Positions 1-7,577 of a DNA stretch of 64,000 bases are shown here, one piece after another; position 1 is the first letter of the stretch, and each line of letters begins with the position of its first letter. The notes under the pieces were generated by a model. The model was not told the origin of the DNA. It saw only the letters and a list, made by a program, of their open reading frames with translations, and searched no databases. Both the position numbers and the translations under genes were made by a program. This DNA is from Massilia putida (GTDB lineage: Bacteria > Pseudomonadota > Gammaproteobacteria > Burkholderiales > Burkholderiaceae_D): positions 6,820,001-6,884,000 of the forward strand of contig NZ_CP019038.1 of assembly GCF_001941825.1 (NCBI RefSeq), in the 5' to 3' direction.

Positions 1-243
1 TTCCAGTCGACTTACGCAAGCAAGACGGTCGATGGCGCGACCGAGATCACCAACTACCAGCACGGCGCGGACTTCATCGGCTTGGCCGGCGGTTTGAACT
101 TCAGCAGCGTCAAGATTGCACAAGGAACGGGAGCCCATTCTCACGACACCGTGGTGTCGCTCACGAACGGCAGCACGCTCGCTGTTCTGGTCGGTGTCAA
201 CGCATCGCAGATCGGCGCGCACGACTTTATTTCGCTCGGCTGA
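1..243 (+). CDS. C-terminal end of an RTX-like secreted calcium-binding protein (partial)
   Basis: The window starts inside this gene; 80 codons remain before a TGA. The last residues run through LTNGSTLAVLVGV and end in DFISLG. A pattern of the type 'G-x-TLAVLxGV...DF' is commonly seen at the very C-terminus of long hemolysin-type (RTX) or cadherin-like secreted proteins, where it closes the last beta-roll next to the type I secretion signal. No GGxGxD repeats are visible because only the tail is present. The assignment to RTX is by tail pattern only; the size and function of the whole protein cannot be told from here. Confidence 0.6.
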   Translation, partial: FQSTYASKTVDGATEITNYQHGADFIGLAGGLNFSSVKIAQGTGAHSHDTVVSLTNGSTLAVLVGVNASQIGAHDFISLG

Positions 244-271
244 AAATCCGGTACGGCTATCGTGGGGCCCG

Positions 272-297
272 GACGGCGCGCTTGAAGCCGCGCCGTC
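272..297 (+). terminator. GC-rich stem-loop after the RTX-like gene
   Basis: Nine-base arms GACGGCGCG (272-280) and CGCGCCGTC (289-297) form a perfect hairpin 28 bases after the stop codon of the preceding gene. There is no T-run behind it, so it is a possible but unproven terminator. The rest of 298-489 shows nothing recognisable. Confidence 0.3.
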
Positions 298-489
298 GTG
301 CAAGCGTACGTGGTCTTCAGCACGCAACTGACGTACTGACTGTCGAGGCGGACACTATGGTTTATTCAACCATCAGCCTGCTGTCGTCGGCCTCGTCATG
401 CCGAGGGCGGATGTGGTGCAAACCTGCGGCCGGGCTAGAATGACGGCCTTTGCCCGGCATGCGTAACCGTCTGAGCCAGACTGACCGGT

Positions 490-940
490 TCAAGGGCGGC
501 ACTTCGAGCAGGAGATGATGACTCCCTGCGTGCGCGTACCGTCGTCGAACCAGAGATCCATCAATCCATCCGTGCCGGCGGTTGCGGCGTACATATCGCG
601 CGTTGCCACGCCTTCCTCGACCGCCCGCAAGAACGATCCGCCAACTGGGGCAATCCCCTTAATGCCTCCCGTGCCATCGCTGCCCGCGATTGCAGCCGCG
701 TTGGCGCAGGGGATCTTGAGATCTGCCGTCATTGCCTCCAGGCTCGGATAATACGAGGTCGCAGGCGTGCTCGTGAAACTCACCGCACCAGTGACGGGAT
801 CGGTCACTGTCGTTTACGGCGCATCGACGCTGCCGAAGGTATAGCGATTGCCGACAAATAGAATCGAGATCGGATCGGCGGACGCCGCTGCGCTCCAAAA
901 ATCCCGCGCACAGTGCCAGCAAGGTCAGGCGATGCCTCAT
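490..940 (-). pseudogene. Degraded SGNH/GDSL-type hydrolase gene
   Basis: An ATG at 940 opens a signal peptide (MRHRLTLLALCAG). The reading then has to shift frame by one base to continue as SADPISILFVGNRYTFG, which matches the block I nucleophile region of SGNH-like hydrolases (usually GNSYTFG; here S is replaced by R). A TAA follows about 24 codons later. The same frame then resumes at a C-terminal block (YYPSLEAMTADLKIP, then APVGGSFLRAV, then GTDGLMDLWFDDGT) resembling the end of that family, where the D-x-x-H block would be expected (DDGTHAS); here it reads DDGTRTQ. So there is a frameshift, a stop, a large internal deletion, loss of the nucleophile serine and loss of the terminal histidine. 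Family recognition is from memory of the conserved blocks. Confidence 0.6.
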
Positions 941-1021
941 CGTGTCTCCGTATGATGTTGTGATTGTTCGCTCATCATAGAAACACCGACCTTGCCCGTA
1001 AAATATCTGGAACTGCTGAAG

Positions 1022-2233
1022 TCAATACTTTTTGGATATCTCGTCGCTCATGGCCAGGCGATCGAGGCTGCCCTCCCAAGCCGCGACGACGACACAAGCC
1101 ACCCCATGGCCGATCACGTTGGTCAGAAGGCGGCATTTCATCGTGCGATCGATCGCGAACAGAATCGTCACCATTTCTGGCGGCACGACACGCAACAACG
1201 CCACGGTCGTCGCCAGCGTGGCTATCCCTGATCCGGCCACGCCGACCGCTCCTTTGCTACTGACAAAGGCCAAGCCAAGCATGAGCATGAGCTCGTGCCA
1301 ACCTGGCTGCACTTGGGCTGCCTGCATCAGGAAGACCAGGGCCAGGGCAATATAAAGGTAGGTGCCGGCTAAATTGAGCGAATACGAAAAGGGCAGCACG
1401 ATATCGGTCACGGCCCGCGGACAACCAAGATCTTCGAGCTTTTCACTCAGCGGGGCGAGCCCTGCCAGCGACGAGCTCGTGAAAAAGACGAGGTAGAGCA
1501 CTGCTCTCACGTGCGCGAGAAAGCGCAGCAAGGGCAGCCCCACGAGGCGAGCCGCACCGCCAAACACGATAAGGACGAACACCATGCTGGCGAAATTGAT
1601 AGCCGCAATGAACTTGAATAAGGGCCAGAGCGACCCCAGTCCATAGCGTCCGACCGCACTGGCCATGGCGCCGAACGCGGCAAGTGGTGCGAGCATCAGT
1701 ACAAGCTTGACAGCATTGAACAGTCGCGCGCGGCAGTTCTCCGCGAAGGCCAGCAGACCCGACTTTGGAACCCGTCCCAAGATGCCCCCAACCGGCAACG
1801 CCGCAGCGAGCAGGAACAGGTTATTGGCTTGCAGCGAGGGCAGGCGTTCGAGCCAATCGAATACGCCAGCGTGCGCGGCGCTGCCACTTGCCACGGTGGC
1901 TTCGGCATCGAAACCAAACGTTGCCCCGACACCGGGTTCGAGTGCCCAGCCTAGTCCCAGTCCAACCAGCATGGCCAGCACGGACATGACCGCGAAATAC
2001 GTGATCGCATAAGCACCGATGCGGCCCAGTTCACGGTCTCGGCCTAAGGCAGCGGCGCTCACAGCGAGCATGCAGAAGATGAGCGGGTACGTCAGCCAGC
2101 CAAGCAAACGGATGAATGCGTCGCTCAGTGGTTGCATCTGCAACGCCAGCGAGGGCGAAACGAGGCCCAATACGAGGCCAGCCCCAACAGGCAAAACCAG
2201 GGGCAGCAAGAGGGTGCGGCGGTGCGCTCGCAT
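1022..2233 (-). CDS. SDF-family (DctA/GltP-like) cation-coupled carboxylate/amino-acid symporter
   Basis: A 403-residue inner-membrane transporter of the dicarboxylate/amino acid:cation symporter family. Visible family blocks are the serine-rich HP1 tip (FFTSSSLAGLAP), the NLAGTYLY segment of TM7 (usual NLDGT, so the Asp is Ala here), the HP2 tip (SSKGAVGVAGSG) and the TM8 substrate-binding stretch (TNVIGHGVACVVVAAWEG). In most members the residue after VIG/LVG is Asn or Asp; here it is His, which points to an unusual substrate. It starts 9 bp after the LysR gene on the same strand, so the two are probably co-transcribed. The substrate is not predictable; the neighbouring secreted hydrolase may release it. 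Confidence 0.85.
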   Translation of the reverse strand: MRAHRRTLLLPLVLPVGAGLVLGLVSPSLALQMQPLSDAFIRLLGWLTYPLIFCMLAVSAAALGRDRELGRIGAYAITYFAVMSVLAMLVGLGLGWALEPGVGATFGFDAEATVASGSAAHAGVFDWLERLPSLQANNLFLLAAALPVGGILGRVPKSGLLAFAENCRARLFNAVKLVLMLAPLAAFGAMASAVGRYGLGSLWPLFKFIAAINFASMVFVLIVFGGAARLVGLPLLRFLAHVRAVLYLVFFTSSSLAGLAPLSEKLEDLGCPRAVTDIVLPFSYSLNLAGTYLYIALALVFLMQAAQVQPGWHELMLMLGLAFVSSKGAVGVAGSGIATLATTVALLRVVPPEMVTILFAIDRTMKCRLLTNVIGHGVACVVVAAWEGSLDRLAMSDEISKKY

Positions 2234-2242
2234 GGCAGTCCC

Positions 2243-3160
2243 TCAAGCCGCTGTCTTGCGCGCCAGATCGATAAAGTGCATCAGCGTCGGCTGCTGCACC
2301 GCTTCGCGAAACGCCAATGTCAACGGCGCAGCGAGCGTCGCCGGCGCGTCCTTGATCGAGCAATACACAACGTTCTCGCTGTGGAAACCCTGCATCGACG
2401 CGGGCACGGCAGAGACCCCGGCTCCCGCCGCCACGAGGCTGATATTGGTAAGCATGCGCTCGACTTCAATCGCGATATTCGGGACGAAGCCAGCTTGTAC
2501 ACACGCTTCGACCAAGTTCGCGTACATGCCGGGAGCACCACTACGGCGCACGAGGATAAAGCGTTCATCACACAAGGCCGACAATGGCACCGCTGGCCGC
2601 CGGCGCCCGGACTTCCGCGGTAAGGTTGGATGCCCGACGGGCAGCACGAGCAATAGCTCTTCTTCGAGCAGACATTCAAACGCGAGCTCATCCGGCATGT
2701 TCACAGGGCGCCGAAGAAATGCCACGTCCAGCTGCTCCTTGACGAGCGCCTCGGTCAACTCGGCCGCATTCCCTTCTCGAAATTCGAGCATGACTTCCGG
2801 CCACGCTTCGCGATAGGCACGCATGACCTGAGGGATGAACGGGTGGGCTGCGGCCGAACTGGTAAAGCCGACAGACAGGCTGCCGACGGATCCACTGTGG
2901 GCGCGGCCCGCTCTCGCGACTGCCGCATCGACGTTTTCGAGAATCGTACGCGCCTCCTGCAGGAAGGCTTCGCCGCCAGCGGTCAATGCCGCGCCCTTCG
3001 GATGGCGGCGAAACAGATCGAAACCCAACATCTGTTCAAGTGCCCGGATCTGCTGGCTAAGCGGCGGCTGCTGCATGCCGAGCCGTTCGGCGACCCGCGT
3101 GAAATGGCCTTCTTCGGCCACCACGACGAAATAGCGAAGGTGTCTTAGCTCCACGGACAC
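2243..3160 (-). CDS. LysR-family transcriptional regulator
   Basis: 305 residues, the usual LTTR size. The N-terminal winged helix-turn-helix (residues 1-62) is clear: LRHLRYFVVVAEEGHFTRVA, then PPLSQQIRALEQMLG and the wing LFRR. The C-terminal two-lobed effector domain covers about 90-300. It is divergent from a secreted hydrolase-porin pair across a 104-bp gap and directly followed by an SDF symporter. This is the standard layout for a LysR activator controlling its divergent neighbour and itself. The effector is unknown; a product of the hydrolase or a substrate of the symporter is plausible. Confidence 0.9.
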   Translation of the reverse strand: MSVELRHLRYFVVVAEEGHFTRVAERLGMQQPPLSQQIRALEQMLGFDLFRRHPKGAALTAGGEAFLQEARTILENVDAAVARAGRAHSGSVGSLSVGFTSSAAAHPFIPQVMRAYREAWPEVMLEFREGNAAELTEALVKEQLDVAFLRRPVNMPDELAFECLLEEELLLVLPVGHPTLPRKSGRRRPAVPLSALCDERFILVRRSGAPGMYANLVEACVQAGFVPNIAIEVERMLTNISLVAAGAGVSAVPASMQGFHSENVVYCSIKDAPATLAAPLTLAFREAVQQPTLMHFIDLARKTAA

Positions 3161-3264
3161 TCCATATTTTTTAAGTATTGACTAACGTCTTCCAAGATAT
3201 TTTACATTGAAGAATGAGCCCGGTAGCATCTGTCGCAAATTACTAACAACAACTTGGAGACAAT
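3161..3264. promoter_or_regulatory. Divergent LysR control region
   Basis: This AT-rich 104-bp gap separates the LysR gene from the hydrolase and is the only place where the LysR operator and both promoters can lie. A good ribosome binding site (TTGGAGAC) stands just before the hydrolase ATG. I cannot single out a T-N11-A box with confidence. Confidence 0.4.
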
Positions 3265-4590
3265 ATGCTGCTATCTCGTTGTACAGCTGGCGTGGCACTG
3301 GCCTTGGTCATGTTGCCCGCGTGGGCGCAGACCCAAACCAGCTGCCCGACCGTGCTGCAGGGAGTGGCGCGCTGTTACCGCGGTGCCGATGCGAACGACG
3401 CCAACTACTGGATCGCCATCCCCGAGCGTTGGAACCACGCCCTGGTCATACATGCGCATGGGGGACCGCGCATGTCGCATGCGACCAACGACAACAACGT
3501 GGAAGATCTGGAGCGCTTCGCGGTCACGGTCAAGCAGGGGTATGCCTGGGCAGGCTCGGCGTATCGCCGGCCCGGCTATGGGGTCTTGATGGCGGCCGAA
3601 GATACCGACAACCTGCGCAAGCTGTTCATACAGCGCTTTGGCGAGCCCGCGCGGGTCATCCTGCATGGTCAATCCTGGGGTGGGAACGTGGCGGCGAAAG
3701 CGATCGAGCTCTATCAGACCGCGCCGGATGGCCGCCGCAACTATGACGGCGTCATTCTGACCAGCGGCATGCTCGCCGGCGGCACGCTGAACTACCTACA
3801 TCGAGCCGATTTACGCGCCGTCTACCAGTATTACTGCAAGAACCATCCGCGCCGCGATGAACCGCAATACCCTCTGTGGATGGGGCTGCCTGGAGATTCC
3901 ACCATGACGTCCAAGGATCTCGAGGCGCGTACCAACGAGTGTCTTGGACTGAACCTGTCGGAGACAGAACGTAGTCCTGCGCAGAAGCGCAAGCTGGCGA
4001 ACATCCTGGCCGTGATCGCCGTCCCGGAGCGTTCCCTGCAATCCCACCTGAACTGGGCCACGTTCACGTTTCGCGACCTGGTCAAGCTTGTGGGCGGCAA
4101 TCCATTCGACAACCGTCACGTTGTCTACCGCGGCTCGGATGATGACGCCGCGCTAAACAGGGATGTTCAGCGCTTCGATGCCGATCCGGCAGCGGTAGCG
4201 CGCCTGGCACAGGAATCGGACCTGAGCGGCAAGATCGACGTACCTGTGATCAGCATGCATGCGATCGACGATCCGACAGCACTTGTCGAATATGAGACCG
4301 AATACCGTGCCAGGGTCACAGCAGCGGGTCGACAGGGACAGCTGCTGCAGACGTTCACGCGCGAGCACGAGCACAGCAAGCTGGCCGATGCCGAATACGC
4401 GGGTGTGTTCGATAGCCTCATGAAGTGGATCGACACCGGCAAGCGTCCAGATGTAACCGACGTCGCCAGCGCATGTGCCTCGGAAGCTTCCCATTTTAGT
4501 GGCGGCTGCCACTTCGAAGCAGGCTACCGTCCCATGCCGCTCTTTTCGCGCGTCGCACCCCGCAGCGCCCAACGTACCGACATCAAATGA
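3265..4590 (+). CDS. Secreted alpha/beta hydrolase
   Basis: 441 residues with a Sec signal peptide (MLLSRCTAGVALALVMLPAWAQ, cleavage after about 21). The fold is recognised by the oxyanion strand HAHGGP (64-68) and the nucleophile elbow GQSWGG with Ser137. A DDP segment (about residue 333) and the EHEHSKL stretch (about 370) are candidates for the acid and the histidine. A Cys-rich tail may hold disulfides. It lies divergent from a LysR gene and 36 bp upstream of a porin, preceded by TTGGAGAC as ribosome binding site. The module suggests hydrolysis of an ester or amide outside the inner membrane, uptake through the porin and import by the SDF symporter. The substrate is unknown. Confidence 0.8.
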   Translation: MLLSRCTAGVALALVMLPAWAQTQTSCPTVLQGVARCYRGADANDANYWIAIPERWNHALVIHAHGGPRMSHATNDNNVEDLERFAVTVKQGYAWAGSAYRRPGYGVLMAAEDTDNLRKLFIQRFGEPARVILHGQSWGGNVAAKAIELYQTAPDGRRNYDGVILTSGMLAGGTLNYLHRADLRAVYQYYCKNHPRRDEPQYPLWMGLPGDSTMTSKDLEARTNECLGLNLSETERSPAQKRKLANILAVIAVPERSLQSHLNWATFTFRDLVKLVGGNPFDNRHVVYRGSDDDAALNRDVQRFDADPAAVARLAQESDLSGKIDVPVISMHAIDDPTALVEYETEYRARVTAAGRQGQLLQTFTREHEHSKLADAEYAGVFDSLMKWIDTGKRPDVTDVASACASEASHFSGGCHFEAGYRPMPLFSRVAPRSAQRTDIK

Positions 4591-4626
4591 ATCCCGCAGC
4601 GCATAACAACATCGCAGGAGACAAGC

Positions 4627-5727
4627 ATGCAATTCCCTATCGCGGCTGTACTTGCCGCCTTATCCCTTCAAGTCCAAGCCCGGTCCGAAGAGGGACAGAC
4701 CGATGCGCCCCGCGCCGGGGCAGCAGCGGCCGGTAATGCAGCCGTCACCATCTACGGATCGATCGATGGAGGCTTGCGCCACGAGACCAACATCGACGCG
4801 GCTGGCGACAGCGATACGACCATCAGTTCAAACGGGACCTTCCGATCGAATCGCCTGGGCTTTCGAGGTGGCGAGCGCATTGGCGGGAATAATGCGGTCA
4901 ATTTCGTGCTCGAGATGGGTTTCAATTCCGGCACAGGCGCTCTCAACAACACGAATAACGTAATCTTTCAGCGTGAAGCGCATGTCGGCATGTCGGGCGA
5001 CTGGGGTGCACTCGACGTTGGGCGCAATTACACAGTCGCCTACCGCACGATCCTCGCGTTCGATCCATTCAAATTCCGTTATCCGAGCATTACTTACGTG
5101 CTGGCTGCCACGAATGGCATCCGTAAAGATAACGACGTCCAGTACACGGGCCGCTTCGGCAATTGGACTTCGCGTGCAGAACACGCACTTGGGGAAGTGG
5201 CAGGTCACGGCGACTATGGCACAACAGAAGCTGTCGGACTGAGTTACGCTGGACATGGACTCAAGGCCGGTGGCTCGTACTCGACCGCAAAGCAAAATGC
5301 CGGTACGACCGCTTCTCCGGATTACCGCGACTACACCCACTACGCGTATGGCGCCTCGTATGACTTCGGCGCGCTGACGCTTGCAGTCGGCCACGTCAAG
5401 CAAGCGCAAACAACCAGCTCGCGCCCGACTACCTCGGTGTGGGATTGGTTCGGCGTCGACTGCCAGTTGACAGAGCGTTTCGACTTTACTGCGGCTTGGT
5501 ACAGAAACGAAGCGTATAACACCAAAGCCACCTCGGCGGCGGCGGTTGGCGACGCGCGCAAGAACCTGTACATGGTCGGCGTCACATACGGGCTGTCGAA
5601 GCGTACAACCCTGTACGCGGAAGCGGATCGTACAAAGCTCTCTGGCGGCTTCGCCACGGGCGGCACTACCAAGCTCAACCAGACCCGTCAAAGCGGCATG
5701 GCCACCGGCATCATGCATATGTTCTAA
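4627..5727 (+). CDS. Betaproteobacterial general porin (OmpC-like)
   Basis: 366 residues, typical size for trimeric Gram-negative porins. A signal peptide (MQFPIAAVLAALSLQVQA) is followed by an acidic linker, then the hallmark first strand AVTIYGSIDGGLRHE and RSNRLGFRGGE. The C-terminus ends in MATGIMHMF, with the terminal phenylalanine recognised by the BAM machinery. A ribosome binding site (GCAGGAGAC) precedes the ATG. The 36-bp gap from the hydrolase gene suggests one transcript, so it probably delivers the hydrolase's substrate or product across the outer membrane. Confidence 0.9.
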   Translation: MQFPIAAVLAALSLQVQARSEEGQTDAPRAGAAAAGNAAVTIYGSIDGGLRHETNIDAAGDSDTTISSNGTFRSNRLGFRGGERIGGNNAVNFVLEMGFNSGTGALNNTNNVIFQREAHVGMSGDWGALDVGRNYTVAYRTILAFDPFKFRYPSITYVLAATNGIRKDNDVQYTGRFGNWTSRAEHALGEVAGHGDYGTTEAVGLSYAGHGLKAGGSYSTAKQNAGTTASPDYRDYTHYAYGASYDFGALTLAVGHVKQAQTTSSRPTTSVWDWFGVDCQLTERFDFTAAWYRNEAYNTKATSAAAVGDARKNLYMVGVTYGLSKRTTLYAEADRTKLSGGFATGGTTKLNQTRQSGMATGIMHMF

Positions 5728-5740
5728 CGCGCTCGCCCCG

Positions 5741-5779
5741 GCCTACGTGAACGACTTATCCGACCTCGTTCACGTAGGC
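5741..5779 (+). terminator. 14-bp inverted repeat after the porin gene
   Basis: Perfect arms GCCTACGTGAACGA (5741-5754) and TCGTTCACGTAGGC (5766-5779) with an 11-base loop begin 13 bases after the porin stop. No T-run follows, so it may be a Rho-assisted end or an mRNA-stabilising hairpin. Confidence 0.4.
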
Positions 5780-6220
5780 AGTGCTGGAAGGGATGGCGTG
5801 CCGGCGACGCACCTGATGCGAGGGACCACGCTTGTTGACCCGGCGTCACGCAAGCCACGCTACTGCGCCTCGCATAGGCAAGAAGCACACTTCCCGCCGA
5901 TCGACCGGGTGGTCGCCGACTCGATCGTCCGGGAACTGCGCGTGGTTGCGGATGAACTGGACCGCGATAGATTTGCCGGCCCTCAACGCCTACCTCTCAG
6001 TGGACTGTTTTGCTCAGCGTGCTCATCCGAGGCGTCATACGACTTGCGGATATCGTTCCAGCAGTGCTCACGACGCGTCCTTACAACGGACTTTGACATG
6101 GTGCATAGTCAAAACGTCAAATTCGGTAAAAAATGCTCTGGATATATTGACTTCCGGAAACGAAGAACGGTAGCCTGCTAATCTGCATTTTTTATTTAAC
6201 GTCAATAGCTTAGGCGTATC
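5780..6220. other. Intergenic stretch without a recognisable gene
   Basis: About 440 bases between the porin hairpin and the start of the interrupted chemoreceptor gene. Open frames here have no ribosome binding site and no similarity I recognise. The last ~100 bases are AT-rich and should hold the original promoter of the chemoreceptor gene. Confidence 0.4.
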
Positions 6221-6255
6221 ATGCTCTCGACTCAGACCGTCCGTACCCGACTAGT
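6221..6255 (+). pseudogene. 5' fragment of the interrupted chemoreceptor gene
   Basis: An ATG at 6221 encodes MLSTQTVRTRL plus the first two bases of codon 12 (GT). The IS element begins at 6256. After removing the element and one copy of the 3-bp duplication, position 6255 joins to 7578, codon 12 becomes GTA, and the frame runs directly into [19 protein letters not shown], the expected first membrane helix of a chemoreceptor. This is therefore the authentic start of the gene whose remainder begins at 7578. Confidence 0.85.
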
Positions 6256-6305
6256 TGAACCGCCCCGGATTTGATGGAGGCTCCAACTCTTGAGAGAATG
6301 GAGCT

Positions 6306-6632
6306 ATGAACAAGAAGCCAAGCAAATTTTCGCCGGAAGTCCGGGAGCGCGCAGTCCGTCTGGTACGGGAGCAGCGTAATGAGCATCCTTCGCTGTGGGC
6401 GGCGGTCGAGTCAATTGCAGGGATGATCGGCTGCACGCCACAAACGCTGCATGAATGGGTCAAGCGCGACCAGATTGACCAGGGAGAGCGCGCAGGAGTG
6501 ACAACAGAGGAGCGTGAGCGACTCAAAGCCCTGGAGCGCGAGAACAAAGAGCTGCGGCGGGCGAACGAAATCCTGAAGCTGGCAAGCGCGTTTTTCGCCC
6601 AGGCGGAGCTCGACCGCCGTTTGAAGTCCTGA
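6306..6632 (+). CDS. IS3-family transposase OrfA (helix-turn-helix subunit)
   Basis: 108 residues. The N-terminal helix-turn-helix ([16 protein letters not shown], then [12 protein letters not shown]) binds the terminal repeats. A leucine-zipper-like coiled coil ([19 protein letters not shown]) at about 76-94 mediates oligomerisation. The family makes OrfAB by programmed -1 frameshifting; here orfB lies in the -1 frame. A slippery-like run G-TTT-TTC at 6590-6596 sits shortly before the orfA stop, but the exact shift site is not certain. Confidence 0.93.
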   Translation: MNKKPSKFSPEVRERAVRLVREQRNEHPSLWAAVESIAGMIGCTPQTLHEWVKRDQIDQGERAGVTTEERERLKALERENKELRRANEILKLASAFFAQAELDRRLKS

Positions 6633-6688
6633 AGGCCTTTATCGATCAGCATCGCGACACCTTCGGGGTCGAGCCGATCTGCAAGGTC

Positions 6689-7504
6689 TTGCGGATTGCC
6701 CCGTCGGGTTATCGGCGCCATGCGGCACAGCTTCGTGATTCGTCGAAGCGATGCGCGCGGGCGAAGCGCGATGAGATTCTGTGTCCGGAAATCAGCCGGG
6801 TCTGGCAGGCCAACATGAAGGTCTACGGAGCCGACAAGGTCTGGAAGCAGATGAACCGGGAACGCATCGCCATCGCTCGCTGCACGGTCGAGCGCTTGAT
6901 GAAGCGGCTGGGTTTGCAAGGTGCTGTGCGCGGCAAGCGAGTCCGGACAACGATTCCCGATTCTGCCGCCCCACGTCCGCTGGATCGGGTGAATCGGCAG
7001 TTTAGGGCTGACCGTCCAAATCAGCTGTGGGTGTCGGACTTTACATACGTTTCGACGTGGCAGGGCTGGCTGTACGTAGCCTTCGTGGTGGACGTTTTCG
7101 CCCGGCGCATTGTCGGCTGGCGGGTCAGTTCGTCGATGACCACTGATTTCGTTCTGGATGCGCTTGAACAGGCATTGTATGCTCGCCAGCCCGGTGAAAA
7201 TGGAACTTTAATCCATCATTCCGATAGGGGCTCGCAATATCTCAGCATTCGCTACAGCGAACGCCTGGCCGAAGCAGGTATCGAACCGTCGGTCGGCAAT
7301 CGGGGAGACAGCTACGACAACGCACTGGCTGAGACGATCAACGGCTTGTACAAGACGGAATTGATTCACCGCCGAACCTGGAAAACTCGGGAATCTGTCG
7401 AGCTGGCAACCTTGGAATGGGTGGCCTGGTTCAACCACCACCGGTTGATGGAACCAATCGGCTATATCCCGCCCGCGGAAGCTGAGGCAAACTACTATCG
7501 GTAG
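6689..7504 (+). CDS. IS3-family transposase OrfB (DDE integrase domain)
   Basis: 271 residues from a TTG; the open frame continues upstream to about 6590 without an ATG, so it is most likely expressed as an OrfAB frameshift fusion. After an HTH_21 segment (KVYGADKVWKQMNRERI) the rve integrase core carries the full DDE triad: Asp in WVSDFTYV, Asp in HHSDRGSQY and Glu in NALAETINGLYKTE, the last with the K spaced seven residues on as usual for IS3. It ends with HHRLMEPIGYIPPAEAE, the standard tail. The catalytic residues are complete, so the enzyme should be active. Confidence 0.95.
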   Translation: MRIAPSGYRRHAAQLRDSSKRCARAKRDEILCPEISRVWQANMKVYGADKVWKQMNRERIAIARCTVERLMKRLGLQGAVRGKRVRTTIPDSAAPRPLDRVNRQFRADRPNQLWVSDFTYVSTWQGWLYVAFVVDVFARRIVGWRVSSSMTTDFVLDALEQALYARQPGENGTLIHHSDRGSQYLSIRYSERLAEAGIEPSVGNRGDSYDNALAETINGLYKTELIHRRTWKTRESVELATLEWVAWFNHHRLMEPIGYIPPAEAEANYYR

Positions 7505-7577
7505 CTCAAGATCGCTGCCGATGAAACCGCATTAACTTAAACCAACCAGCCTCCACTATTCCCGGGGCGGTTCAAGT

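Larger units (their letters stand above)
6256..7574 (+). mobile_element. IS3-family insertion sequence (1319 bp) with 3-bp target duplication
   Basis: The element starts with TG and ends with CA, as IS3-family ends do. The left end TGAACCGCCCCGG is matched exactly by the inverted right end (7562-7574), and the similarity continues inward with a shared TGGAGGCT. The flanks are AGT at 6253-6255 and AGT at 7575-7577, a 3-bp target duplication. Inside are orfA and orfB in the -1 relation. All parts look intact, which suggests a recent and possibly still mobile copy. It lies inside codon 12 of a chemoreceptor gene. Confidence 0.95.

Noticed and set aside
5832..6173. 113-codon open frame between the porin and the IS element
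   Set aside because: No ribosome binding site, no similarity I recognise and a composition unlike the neighbours; treated as intergenic.
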